Positions 11,039-21,345 of a stretch of DNA of 64,000 nt are shown here, one piece after another. The position numbers were made by a program, and so were the translations under genes. The notes beneath the pieces are model-generated. The model made no database searches. It was not told where the DNA came from and saw only the letters and a list, made by a program, of their open reading frames with translations. The DNA is from Sabethes cyaneus (taxonomy: Eukaryota; Arthropoda; Insecta; Diptera; Culicidae), in assembly GCF_943734655.1 (NCBI RefSeq), contig NC_071355.1, forward strand, positions 240,037,527 to 240,101,526. The letters run 5' to 3'. Numbering within the stretch: position 1 is the stretch's first letter; every line of letters starts with the position of its first letter.

Positions 11039-13439
11039 AATGCAGCAGGGCTAACTGGAATGGAATAGAGTGAACACAGAAAAAAAACATTCACAGTTGC
11101 TGAATTTTAAGAAGTGGTTTTAATATTCAGAGAAAATATTATGATTGTGTGGAATAGAAAAGTAGCAACTGAAAATGGGTGCCGCTCGCTCGCTGCTGTA
11201 AAGTCAGAAATAACAGCCTGGCGTTCCCAAACGGGCACACACATCGAGTTCGGGTTTGCCCCGTTGCGATGTAGAGCACCAGCCAAATGCATCTTTTTCA
11301 CCAGCTATAGTAATAACAACAACAAGAGCAACAACAACGGCCACACCAACTGTCTGTAGGGATGCAGCCGTAGATAGTAACCAACTTCGGATGCTGCAGT
11401 CAGTGTCGATGTTGCCGAACCGTGGGAATGTTTGCACGAAGCGAGTGTGTGCAAACGTTATTATTTGTTACATGAAAAATGCATTCGCTGGTGTCCATAT
11501 TTCCGGCTTCGTGCAGCTGATGTTCTGGAAGTATTAATCCTTGATTGTCACACAGAAACAGAATGGAAAAACTTTTCAAATACCATTGAAGGTCAATCCC
11601 GGTGGCCCGAAGGGGGCCGGGAGGGCTTTAGTACTTGGTATTGTGAGGATTGATTTTCCGTTTCCCAAGATTATTTCTTTTTTTTTGAACTTTTTTGTCG
11701 CGCTTATAAGTGCAAATAACCGACAAATGAAAGGAAGAATGGAACGAAAACTTTTCAATGAAGAGAAAATTTCCAGGCTATCAACAAAAGCGGAAAATTC
11801 CACGCGAAGAAAATTTATTTCCGACCGATAGCAACGTCGTCCTCGTCGTCGCTATAGATGTTCGTCATTGTCCTCGCTGGCAGCGGCGTGTCGTCACAGC
11901 CAGGAACTTGTATTGAACACAATTTGTTGGACGGAAAATAGAAGAAAAACGAAAAAGTTCAAGAATACGAACAGAATTGCCTGGCGGTGCCTCAATTAAA
12001 CGACTAACTAACAACACCGGCTTCCAATGCTGAGCAGCTGTTCAGCAACTATCAGATGAGACCACCGCCAGCGAACAATGTGCTATCGGTTTGATGGGCA
12101 AATAAGGGAGGAAAGTTGCACCGTTGAAGCATTCATAAAATTAAATATTGATGACTGCCGTTCAATTCGTAAATTGATTGCCGGCAGTAAATGACGGAGT
12201 CGTTGATATGCATTCGATGCCAGCCGGGGGCGAGATCACTTTCCAATGACGACGACGACGACGATGATGAGGGAGGAAATAATAACTGCGCCGAGTGATT
12301 GCATGCGAAAGCCAATTACTGGCATTTAAAGTAATGCACATATTGAAATCAATTATCGTGACAGGATTCACCGGCAGCATCGCATCACATTGCATCACAT
12401 CGGTGTGTGGGCGGTGCACCTGCCGGCCGATGAAAAATTGTCGGCACCATTCTAGCCGGTAGCATTAATAATCCCACGTATACGTACGGTTCGACTGTCG
12501 ACGTGTGCACATTCTACAGCGAGTTTTGCGATGTCGAAAACTATTTTTGAACACTTAATTCAAATACGCTTAGTGCGCAATCCCGGTACAGGTGGAACGT
12601 AGGCTCGTGTGCTTTGTATGAATTATGAGAAAATCGCTGGCGATGCTGTGGCTCGTACCGAATTTCTCTGCCAGACACTCCCCGGTCGGTCGGTCGGTCG
12701 GTCGGCTGGTACCTACGGTACTGAAGCTTTCCAACTGTGATGAAGTGAGAGTTTTACAACGTTTATTATTACCTACCCATTGTGGATGCAGCAGTGGGTA
12801 CGAAGTGGGCTTCATTACAGATGAATGTACGACGGGGGCACTTACATGCATGAAACATATACGAGATTGCCGGAATTCTACATTGTGCGCCGGAATCAGT
12901 TTCGAGCTTAACAGTTGAGTGGTGCATTAGCTATGTATTGTTAGGTTATTGACCAGGGATGGATTGGGTGATGGTGAATGCATTGAATAACAAGCAACTT
13001 AAAGTAGGTTGCATTCTCGCTACCACAATGGACCAGGAATTTTAGTTCAAGTTTCGGAATCTTGTTCCATTGAAATTCAATTCTGAAAATTTTACTATTG
13101 GAGATGAAGCATTCCGAGGTGTCACGATCTCGGGGTCATTTGAATCGGGAATTTGTCTAGATACTAACTACCATTTGTATGTTAGATTATTTCGCCAAAA
13201 TTGAAATATTAGTTGATTGACATAGATCTTATTGACTTACATTCAAGCAGTATGAAAGCTATTATAGTAAGTATGGTCTCATATTGACCAAAACTATGCC
13301 TAACCTGTAAACCCTCTCAATAGTGTAGATCGCTGATCTACACCACCGTGCTTTGCCAGATCTTGTTATGTGGTCTATTCCCAATAGCAAGAGATTCTGT
13401 AAGACAGTAACTGGCGGGATTCATAGAGATCTTTGCAGC
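11039..13439. other. low-copy DNA with short simple repeats
   Basis: No gene is supported. Simple runs: CAA/CAG-type near 11310-11340, (GAC)n/(GAT)n at 12248-12271, and (GGTC)n at about 12683-12705. Frames on both strands are comparable in length and none resembles a known protein. The composition suggests host intronic or intergenic DNA. Confidence 0.5.
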
Positions 13440-13925
13440 TACGGATAAAATGTGCTCACTTCGACAAATTCTTCAGAAATGTTGTGAGCACAACATGCCC
13501 ACACATCATATTTTCGTGGATTTCAAAGCAGCATACGATTCGGTCTAGCGCGAAAAGCTATTGCATATCATGATATGAGAACAGGTGAGGTGAAAAAGAG
13601 AAGGAGATGAAGAAGATCTTGGTAGCCAGATAACGCTCGATTGTCGTGCAAACCATATCACTCTATGTACCAAAACCCAGATTTTCCAGCTAATCGCATC
13701 TCAGCGGAAACAAAAACTGCAGGTATTTAATGATGGTTGACTGCGGTATATCATTCGGATTCGGATTCATTTGGTGGCCCGACAACTGGATAACCAACGA
13801 TGAACTCCATTGTCGATGTCATCAACGGCCGATAGCAACAAAAATTCGAGAACCTAGGTGGAAGTTGATCGGACACACCTTGAGGATAGGAGCGAACGAG
13901 ATCTGCAGAGAAGCACTCGACTGAA
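13440..13925 (+). mobile_element. scraps of an RTE-like LINE
   Basis: Near 13455-13550 one frame reads LRQILQKCCEHNMPTHHIF followed by VDFKAAYDSV, the conserved first catalytic block of the reverse transcriptase, ending in a stop. Near 13826-13922 another frame reads IREPRWKLIGHTLRIGANEI then CREALD, matching the C-terminal tail of the same broad group. The sequence between is not recognisable, so most of the palm domain is deleted or eroded. It is related in type to the fragments at 20.2-21.3 kb and 46.6-47.3 kb, but too short to assign to the same family. Confidence 0.7.
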
Positions 13926-14342
13926 ACCCGCTTGGACTACAAGAGATAACTAAGCATTTGGAAACGCTGACGGTTAGAATATTCAAGCCGCACAACTCTG
14001 TAAACAAATTAACACGACCATGCGGTTGTTTGCAGTCTTCAGCAGATCGCACAGCGAGGAACCTGTTGAAATCATCAGCTCTTCTAGCTTTCAACAAATG
14101 AAAAATCATCGGTCCAACGTTACTTCCCAGCGGAACTCCTGAATGATTGCAAACATTGTATTATTCATTAGAGCGTAACTTTACTGAGAGCTGACTCTTA
14201 AGTCAGCAGACAAAGCCGTAAAAAACCCCTGAGCAGTTTAGTTTTCGAAACCGAATTTGGTTATCATGGCAGTCAAAAGCAGCTAAAGAGCTGTGTAAAT
14301 GGTAGCAACCGGAACCTCCGGAAGAGCAAATAGCGCATATTT
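13926..14342. other. non-coding stretch between LINE scrap and MITE
   Basis: No recognised gene or repeat. Part may be the eroded 3' end of the LINE scrap upstream, since a frame at about 13960-14150 includes a possible LINE-tail-like phrase, but this is weak. Confidence 0.35.
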
Positions 14343-14933
14343 GAGTAATTCTCGTTGAAACGGGGCCACTACTGACACGAGGTCCTCAAATATTGGAACT
14401 TTTGCTTTTTTTTGGAAATATCACAATAATTATATGAAAATTGGTAATCATGCTTCAAATAACTGGTTGTTTTATTCATTTAATGCCATTGCACACCTAA
14501 TTTTATGAATGTTTCTTGTAGATTTTTTTTTCAGCTTTCCGATGGTGGTCTTAAAATGAAAATCGGTTGGGGGGCTCATGGTGAAAACGGCGATTTCTTG
14601 ATAATATCCAATATGGCGACCAAATCCAAGATGGCCGTCAATTTTTTTCTTATTCCATTTGAAAGCCCTGTTCTTCTTCTTTACAGAACCAGGCCATTTG
14701 TTACTTGTTTCATGGCATATTTATGAAATATCACATGATATAGATCCCAAGGTTTACTCAAATTTCAACTTTTTTTGAAACTGTTAAGCCCCTTGGCGAA
14801 CGAGGGGTCCATTATTTCGAGGCATCAAAAGTGTAATTCTTAGTTTTTAACCATTTTCAACCAATTAAGCGCAAAAGTTCCAATGTTTGAGGACCTCGTG
14901 TCAGTAGTGGCCCCGTTTCAGCGAGAATTACTC
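14343..14933. mobile_element. 591 bp inverted-repeat element (MITE-like)
   Basis: Terminal inverted repeats of about 64 bp: 14343-14406 begins GAGTAATTCTCG and contains GGGGCCACTACTGACACGAG; the complement is at 14870-14933, with about four mismatches. Candidate 4 bp target duplication ATTT at 14339-14342 and 14934-14937. The interior holds no transposase; it contains AAGATGGCCGTCAA and short A/T runs. It is a non-autonomous DNA transposon whose superfamily is not assigned. Confidence 0.85.
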
Positions 14934-14972
14934 ATTTCGATTTGAAACTTAAATGACGACTGAAGCTAAGCG

Positions 14973-15244
<272 letters not shown>

Positions 15245-15287
15245 ACCGTCCCTTTTAAACCTGGCAACTCATCGGGGTACTTTCAAA

Positions 15288-15411
15288 GGGGCCATCCACA
15301 TACCACGTGGACAGTTTGGGGGTGGTGGGGAGTATGGAAATGTCCACGCTTGTCCACGGAAGGGGGGGAGGGGGTATGGTAAATGTCCACGTGGACAAGT
15401 TTTTTTTTTCA
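15288..15411. repeat. G-rich block with CACGTGG inverted motifs
   Basis: GGGGCCATCCACATACCACG opens the block; CCACGTGG recurs near 15303 and 15388, and GTCCACG four times, separated by runs of G and ended by a 10-base T run. It looks like the terminus of a dispersed insect element rather than an E-box cluster. No partner terminus is found nearby. Confidence 0.5.
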
Positions 15412-15896
15412 CACCAAAAACAGAAATATTGAATTGATTATACATATTAGCACCATTGATCAGTGAATGTTTTTAAGCTCAAATACACATCCCTGGCACG
15501 AACGTCATACATTTTTATTGAAGCCGTTTGAGCCAGGCTTGCTGGCTCGATTTTATGTCAAATTTGACAGCAGCTGTAAGAATTACGCAGTCATAGGGTT
15601 TTATACACTAAACCAAACGGTAAATCAATTTTCATGATCTGTTTCTACATTGAATAGTGCTTTTCCTCTGGTAATCGGTACACGGTACGCATTAGTTTTC
15701 AAAACGCTAAAAAAAATTCGCAAAACTTTTCTGCGGCTTACAAAAGAAGAACACTGATTTACAAGCTACAGAGAAGAAAATGTCGTCCGTGACCAGAAAA
15801 CTTATTCCCGCCCTTTGTTGGTCGTCCGCAACGGCGAAAAATATTGTCCAGTATTTACTAGACAAGAAAATATAATAAACTCTTCAATTGTTGCAT
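15412..15896. other. AT-rich stretch, no gene
   Basis: Nothing recognisable. It lies 3' (minus-strand sense) of the histone-type stem-loop and might hold the remains of another histone unit, but no histone motif can be read in any frame. Confidence 0.35.
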
Positions 15897-15912
15897 GGTC
15901 CTTAAAAGAACC
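15897..15912 (-). terminator. histone-type 3' stem-loop relic
   Basis: On the minus strand the 16-mer GGTTCTTTTAAGGACC forms a 6 bp stem (one G-T wobble) with a four-base loop TTTA, preceded by CAATC. This matches the layout of the replication-dependent histone mRNA 3' stem-loop (insect form GGTCCTTTTCAGGACC). It is 184 bp past the stop of the H2A pseudogene on the same strand, much farther than the usual 25-60 bp, so spacing has changed or it belongs to another lost histone gene. Confidence 0.55.
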
Positions 15913-16095
15913 GATTGTTTGATTATCATAACTCCAGCTTGCAATAAACTTGCACTTAACGTAATTTTCTGTGTTCAAATTAAACGTAATTTTCTTTTCG
16001 GTACATTGGAGTACCGATAACCGCAAACCAGGCACGGCTTGTTGCAACGAACCAACAGGATCGTGTATAGTCATGAGTCACGATGAAATACCAGT

Positions 16096-16310
16096 TCAGA
16101 TGGCCAGCTGCAAGCGACATGGGATAATTTTGGTCTTTTTGATGTCGTAAGCAGCACTTCCGCAGTTCATCACGACAGCCAGCTCCAGCTTCAATAGTTT
16201 CCTTCCCTCAGCAGCCGATGAATACCACTGACCGAGAACTGCAGACGTGCACGTCTCGAGCGTGACTTTCGCTTGCCCTTGATGCTTTCTCCTTTGTCGC
16301 GTCCAGACAT
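16096..16310 (-). pseudogene. histone H2A pseudogene 1
   Basis: The minus-strand ATG at 16308-16310 opens MSGRDKGESIKGKRKSRS, continuing ARLQFSVSGIHRLLREGNY, a clear H2A N-terminus (normally MSGRGKGGKVKGKAKSRSNR then AGLQFPVGRIHRLLRKGNY). The acidic-patch helix region that should follow is deleted and frameshifted. The frame then resumes as DIKKTKIIPCRLQLAI, matching NKKTRIIPRHLQLAI, and ends in TGA at 16096-16098, before the C-terminal third. An intact H2A is about 124 residues; this covers about 71 codons with a gap and a shift. It cannot make a histone. It is intronless like replication-dependent H2A genes, so both gene duplication and retrocopying are possible; the stem-loop relic downstream favours DNA-level duplication. 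Confidence 0.9.
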
Positions 16311-17437
16311 GCCGGTAAGATGTTGGCAGTAGCTCAGCTAGCGTTTGAATAATGCTGTTCGCTGGCTTACCTCGTGTTATGTACCAGAGCAAGCGACAAG
16401 AATCGGTTCCGCCCATTTTTCGTGGTCCGTCATTCCATCATCTACGTTGAAGATAATGGAGCATTTCAATTTTAGTCTGAACAAAAGAGCAAAGTTACCA
16501 GTGAGCCGTACACCTTTTGATGCCAAAGAAAAATTAAGTAACGTATGTAACTCGTAGTTACACCCCAGTTTCCCCTATCTAGCTAGTTCATGCTCCAACA
16601 GGGAGGGGATCTCAGGGTCGGTTATGCTCACCACTACCGCGATCGGCTATCATGTGAGCCACAGTGAACAGATCTCAGTGGACGGAGGGGAACTATCTCA
16701 CCTAACTAATTTTTAGTACACGAACTAGCGAGCCGCCGTGAGCAACATCCCAAAACGGAATCTAACTATTAGGGACTGCTCAAAAGCCACGTATGCTCGC
16801 TTCCGAACGGACTCAGAACCTGCTAGGAATGAAAGCCCCTTTTGACGGGTTGCGTATGACGAAAAATAGCAAAAGAAACAGGGTAAGCTTACTAAATATT
16901 CCGTGTTGAGCGAACGCACTTTAGCTATAATTTATACTTAAATTCTAAGCACTCACGGTCCACCAACAAGCCGTTCTATGGTAAGTATTCAAGGTGCGGG
17001 GAGGAAAGCGTCCGCCGTTCGTTGCGAGGGGTTGTCCCTTGATGGTCCGCAGGAGAGAGTATCCGCAACTCGAACGAGGTTATCATTTAAGGATGTCCCT
17101 TCGAGTTAACCACACCGTTCGTTGTTCCAAGGTCGGTTCGATGATGTGTCTTCTTCAGCCTCGTTAAAGTAATATGCTGTACGGTTATGAAGTGGGTTTT
17201 CCTCCAGTTCGAAGCCTAAACCGATCGGGTGAAATCGTTCAATTTTCCGTCCAAATTAGAGGTTACCAAGAGGGTTGTTCGTTGGCTACGAAGAAAGAAA
17301 CGCCGGAAATATTTTCCGATACAAAGAAAAGGCCCTGATGGACCTTCTTGTATCTTTTTTTTATTTGCTCTCTGTGCTTACACGTGGTGTTCGTCCTTCC
17401 TTTTATTTCACGATTTTATTTTGATAAGAAGATTAGC

Positions 17438-17675
17438 TTTTAACGTGTTGTATTGTTCTACCTTTAAGTTTTACCACTATCTTTAAGCACTCTGTACATC
17501 TTATTCTACATTTTACTTCTAATTTTAGCTGTGTGCGTTTTATTACAGTAAGGCTTTAGCTTGACCACTAGAATAAACTTTTAACGTGTTGTCTTTGTTG
17601 CTTAACTTTTAAGTTTTAACACTACCTTTGAGCACACTGTTCTTTTTATTCTAGGCTTTACTTTTAACTTTAGCT
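17438..17675. repeat. imperfect direct duplication, ~95 bp units
   Basis: Units at 17438-17530 and 17579-17675 share TTTTAACGTGTTGT at the start, TTTAAGTTTTA and AGCAC in the middle, and TTTTAGCT/TTTAGCT at the end, about 80% identical with small gaps. The period is 141 bp. No longer array is present. Confidence 0.75.
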
Positions 17676-18010
17676 CTAGAAAAACTAATCACACCAAAAT
17701 ATTTTAGCTAGATTACCCTACTTATGGTACACACTTTATATATTAATTAACTTTAATTCCCGACGCGCACTTCTATTCGGGTTCAGAGTCAAGGACGGAA
17801 AAGAAAGCATCCCGTTAGATGCCAAGCCTAGGAAGCTAATTATTGTAGTTAGATGGACTAAAACTCGACAAACTGTTGAGTTTTGACATTTTGGGTCACA
17901 TCCGTTCCGCAACATATCCCTTAGTGACGTCGCTAGTGAATGTCCCCTAACGCTACCAACTATTTATTTATTGGAGTACGTTCACACCCTCTCCCCGAAA
18001 ACTGTTCAGT

Positions 18011-18214
18011 GTGGACGAGGCTTGTGACAACTACATTGAGATGCGCACTCACCGCTCTCGCAATGTTGACAATCTGGTCAGAGGCGTATTCAGGGTGTTG
18101 GGACTCGAATACTCTGATCTAGGGAAAGAGGATTTGAACTTGGGATGGAGTCACAAGATTATGCTGATTGGAACCACCGGTTACACGTATTACTATAGCA
18201 TTGGTGATGGATAG
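18011..18214 (+). other. unrecognised open frame, 67 codons
   Basis: The frame is open from at least 17969 without ATG and reads, near its middle, DNYIEMRTHRSRNVDN then GVFRVLGLEYSDLGKEDLN, ending GYTYYYSIGDG-stop. Its mixed composition is more protein-like than neighbouring frames, but no family is recognised and no splice context is evident. It may be a retroelement fragment, an exon or chance. Confidence 0.2.
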
Positions 18215-18588
18215 ATTTGTGTTGCTAAAGAAAACCTAGTGAAAAGTCCTAAGTTCCAAGTTCCAAGTCCAAGTGTCATCAACTACCGAAAACCGTTGTT
18301 TTAAGAATGAACAAATTCTTATATGAAGGTGCAAAAGATGTTACTAAAACTATTTCATTTGATCAAACCCATGGTTTTATGCATTTTGACGCTTGACCGA
18401 ACACATTTACTTGGAGCTGGTATATTTGTTGGCTGCTTTGGTACCTTCCGAGACGGCCAACTCAACCAGCAGCAACAAGCGAACAGAAGCGCGAAAGGTG
18501 ATCGGTTAAAATTATTTAATAAGAAGCAAACAATTAGAATCAATCGAATTTTACTCAAATTACTCAAATCTTCATTAACATTATGTTT

Positions 18589-18604
18589 CGTCCTTAAAAG
18601 AATA
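18589..18604 (-). terminator. degenerate histone 3' stem-loop
   Basis: The minus-strand sequence TATTCTTTTAAGGACG keeps the TTCTTTTAAGGA core seen at 15.9 kb but has lost the outer GG/CC pairs. It is 26 bp after the stop codon of H2A pseudogene 2, the expected distance for a histone mRNA 3' end. Confidence 0.6.
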
Positions 18605-18630
18605 TTTTTTCGACGTGATATATTGGAAAT

Positions 18631-18932
18631 TTAAGCCTTGTTTTCCATCTTCTTGGGCAGCAACAAAACAGCTTGGACACTTCTCTGAGCAGTGATGACA
18701 CCAGACAGCAATTTGTTCAACTCGTCGTTGCGGATGGCCAGCTGCAAGTGACGATAATTCTGGTCGTTTTGTTGTCGCGAGCAGCATATTTCCTGCCAAT
18801 TCCAGAACTTTAGCAGCCAGATATTCCATCACGGCAGCGAAACGAGTGCTCCAGCTCCAACACACGCTCAGCATACTTTCCTTTCCTCAGCAGCCGATGA
18901 ATACGACCGACCGAAAACTGCAGACCTGCACG
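18631..18932 (-). pseudogene. histone H2A pseudogene 2
   Basis: Three frames together follow H2A. RAGLQFSVGRIHRLLRKGKY then AERV starts at 18932; a shift leads to GAGALVS and then AAVMEYLAAKVLELAGN; a further shift gives HLQLAIRNDELNKLLSGV, and the frame ends VQAVLLPKKMENKA-stop at 18631. Codons before the globular domain (the SGRGK tail) are not recognisable. At least two frameshifts make it non-functional. Unlike pseudogene 1 it retains the acidic patch helices and C-terminal tail. The histone-type stem-loop 26 bp beyond the stop indicates derivation from a replication-dependent H2A gene with its 3' flank. The two pseudogenes share strand and lie 2.3 kb apart. Confidence 0.92.
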
Positions 18933-19254
18933 ACTGCGTCATCGCTCGTGTTTCCGTTGGTGGTACATCACAATAAGGAATTTTTAAGCCAATTAGCAAT
19001 CAACGAGAAAGGGTAGGATTCCATTTAATTCTCTTGTAACTTTGTTATAGTAGGATTAAAAGGAATTTTCCATCAACTTTCTCGTTAGTTCCTGAATTGT
19101 ATCAAATCTTATTCGAAAATAATTGGAAATTATTCCAACCAATCACGAAGCGAGAATTTATACCTCGACGAAGAAATGAACAAACTGCTATCTAACTACC
19201 GAGTTAGAGTTATTTTCTATTTTTCAATGGCTCGCGTTGAAAATCAATAGTGCG
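18933..19254. other. short AT-rich gap, no feature
   Basis: No gene or recognisable repeat. Contains AT-rich sequence up to the first LINE codons. Confidence 0.4.
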
Positions 19255-19915
19255 AGAAGAGTAAAGGCGATGCGGTAGTTGTCGAAGCGAACGTGAACGT
19301 TTCGTACGCAGCGATCCTCCAAAATGTCCGAGAGGCTGCGGAGCTGAAGCTAAGCGAATCAAGGGAGTTTTCAAGTGCTAGGACTTCGAGCACCAGGCAG
19401 AAAACTTTGAAGTTGAAGGACATATCAAATGGCCAAGCCGACACCAGAATCGTTGTGTGACGTCGCAATACTGCAATATGGCTGCAATACAGGTAAAGGG
19501 CAAGATCCCCATCCGGGAGAGGTGGTTTCGAATTCGCATGAAGGTTTCGTGATTGTCAAAATTAACAGGATCTTCGTATGCAACTGTTACGCAATCCCAC
19601 AGCGAACCATAGAACAGTTCCACCAGATGCTGGACGCACTAACCGAGAGACTCATTGGGCGAAGGTTAATCATCATTGGAGGAGACTTCAACGCTTGGGC
19701 TGTCGAGAGCGGTAGCAAACATACCAACGGTAGAGGGTACATTTTGTAAGGACGGCTAATCTATCATCGACGTCATCTTCGGCCGTCCACCACTGATGCC
19801 GAACTTGAATTGGAAGATCTGTGAAGGGTTTCACCACAGCCATTGGCGGAACCTACGAGTGGGAATGGAAGACGACGACCTTTGACAGGAACTTGTTCGT
19901 TGAAATACGCCGGGT
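19255..19915 (+). mobile_element. R1/I-type LINE: ORF1 tail and endonuclease remnant
   Basis: A frame at about 19255-19450 reads VEANVNVSYAAILQNVREAA, resembling the C-terminal part of ORF1 (Gag-like) of R1/LOA-type LINEs. It is followed by an apurinic endonuclease remnant: KINRIFVCNCYAIPQRTIEQ (19558-19617), the key GGDFNAWAVESGSKHTNGRG block (19678-19737), then, after a frameshift, SIIDVIFGRPPLMPNLNWKI and a TH..H-like end. In intact elements this enzyme nicks the target DNA; the Asp and Asn of GDFN are active-site residues. The 5' half of the endonuclease is deleted and stops are frequent. Confidence 0.8.
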
Positions 19916-20149
19916 GGACAGCGGAAGATTACTCCTACCCAAGCAGAACAATTTCATCATTTCTAGTTGCATCAACTTATTTATGACCGGCGAGCGCGAG
20001 CTTACTGGTAGATTGAGATATTTAGTAACCTTCGCGCTAGTTATCTCAGAGTCAGAAGACACGATCAGAGAACCAGAACTGTGTCGGCCTGATAAGAGCG
20101 TAGCATGGTTTTCAGATAAACGTGGGCTGTATTGAAACCATCTTCAACT

Positions 20150-21345
20150 GATTGTCAAGATTTGGGATACGCAACGACTACCGTAGGAGTGGAAAGACGG
20201 GGTTGTTTGCCCTATCTACAAGAAAGCCGATAAGCTGGATTGTGAGAACTGCCGAGCGATTGCTATTCTGAATGCCGCCTACAAAGTGTGGTCCCAAGTC
20301 ATCTTACATCGACTATCACCAATAGCCGATAGATTTGTTGGAAGTTATCAGACCGGCTTCATGGAGGGTGGGTCTACAACGGACCAAATCTTCCTCCAGA
20401 AGTGCCGCGAATTCCGAGACCCCACGCATCACCTGCTCATTAATTTCAAAGCCGCTTATGAGAGTGTAAGCCGACAAGAGCTATTGAAAATTCTTGTCTA
20501 AAACGGTTTTCCGAGCAAGCTTACTAGACTTATCATGACTACGATGGATGGGATCCAGTGCTGTGTGAGAATCTCGGGTGGATTATCGAACCCATTCAAA
20601 TCTCGCAGAAGACTTCGACAAGCAGATAGTCTTTCCTGCTATTCAACATTGCGCTTGAAGACGTTATAAGACGAGCGGCAATCGAAATGTGGGGCACAAT
20701 TTTCAATAAATCCAGTCAATTTATCTGCTTTGCTGATGACGTGAATGCTGCCGGCAGCACATTTGAGGCAACGGAAGATAGTAGACGAGTTCGTATACCT
20801 TGGCTCACTGGCAACAGAGGACAACAATACCAACCGTGAGATTAAAAGGCGTATTATCAGCGGAAGTCGGGCCTACTACGGACTCCACAGCCACTTGCGG
20901 TCGAATAATCTGAACCACCATACAAAATTGTACACTGTTCAAAACGCTAATTACACCGGTTGTTCTCTACGGGCATGAAACGTGAACAATGCTAGAAGAG
21001 GACCTACGAGCACTCGGAGTCTTCGAACGGCGGGTGCAAGAACCATCTTTGGCGAAGTACAGGAGAACGGTATATGGAGGCGAAGAATGTACCACGAACT
21101 CGCGCGTCTCTACGGCGAACCCAGTATGTAGTGAAAGTGGTTAAAGCTGGACGGATACGTTGGACAGGACATGTTGGTAGATTACCGGACAACTATCCTG
21201 CAATAATGGTTTTCGCATCGAATCCGGTAGTAACAAGACGAAGAGGGGCACAGCGAGCGGGGTGGCAAGGCCAGGTGGAGCGTGATCTGGTGAGCACTGG
21301 GTGCCCGCGGAATTGGAGACCAGCTGCCAATTCTAAAAGAATGCA
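20150..21345 (+). mobile_element. RTE-like LINE reverse transcriptase, decayed
   Basis: Blocks in order: WKDGVVCPIYKKADKLDCEN (Lys/Asp phrase near 20185-20245), AIAILNAAYKVWSQVILHRL, FVGSYQTGFMEGGSTTDQIF (20334-20393), INFKAAYESVSRQELLKIL (first catalytic block; Asp replaced by Asn), DGIQCCVRISGGLSNPFKSR, then a frameshift to LLFNIALEDVIRRA and SSQFICFADDVNAAG (catalytic FADD near 20730). After it come FVYLGSLATEDNNTNREIKR (thumb region), and KAGRIRWTGHVGRLPDNYPA then RRGAQRAGW near the C-terminus. At least three frameshifts and several stops make it inactive. It closely resembles the inverted fragment at 46.6-47.3 kb. A ~230 bp gap of unclear sequence separates it from the endonuclease remnant at 19.3-19.9 kb, which may belong to another family. 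Confidence 0.88.

Larger units (their letters stand above)
16311..18588. other. low-copy region with a tandem duplication
   Basis: It contains a two-unit direct repeat (annotated separately) and an unrecognised frame at 18011-18214, but no supported gene. G/C-balanced segments at 16560-17230 alternate with AT-rich sequence. The region could be an unrecognised, degraded retroelement, as it separates two H2A pseudogenes of the same strand. Confidence 0.4.
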
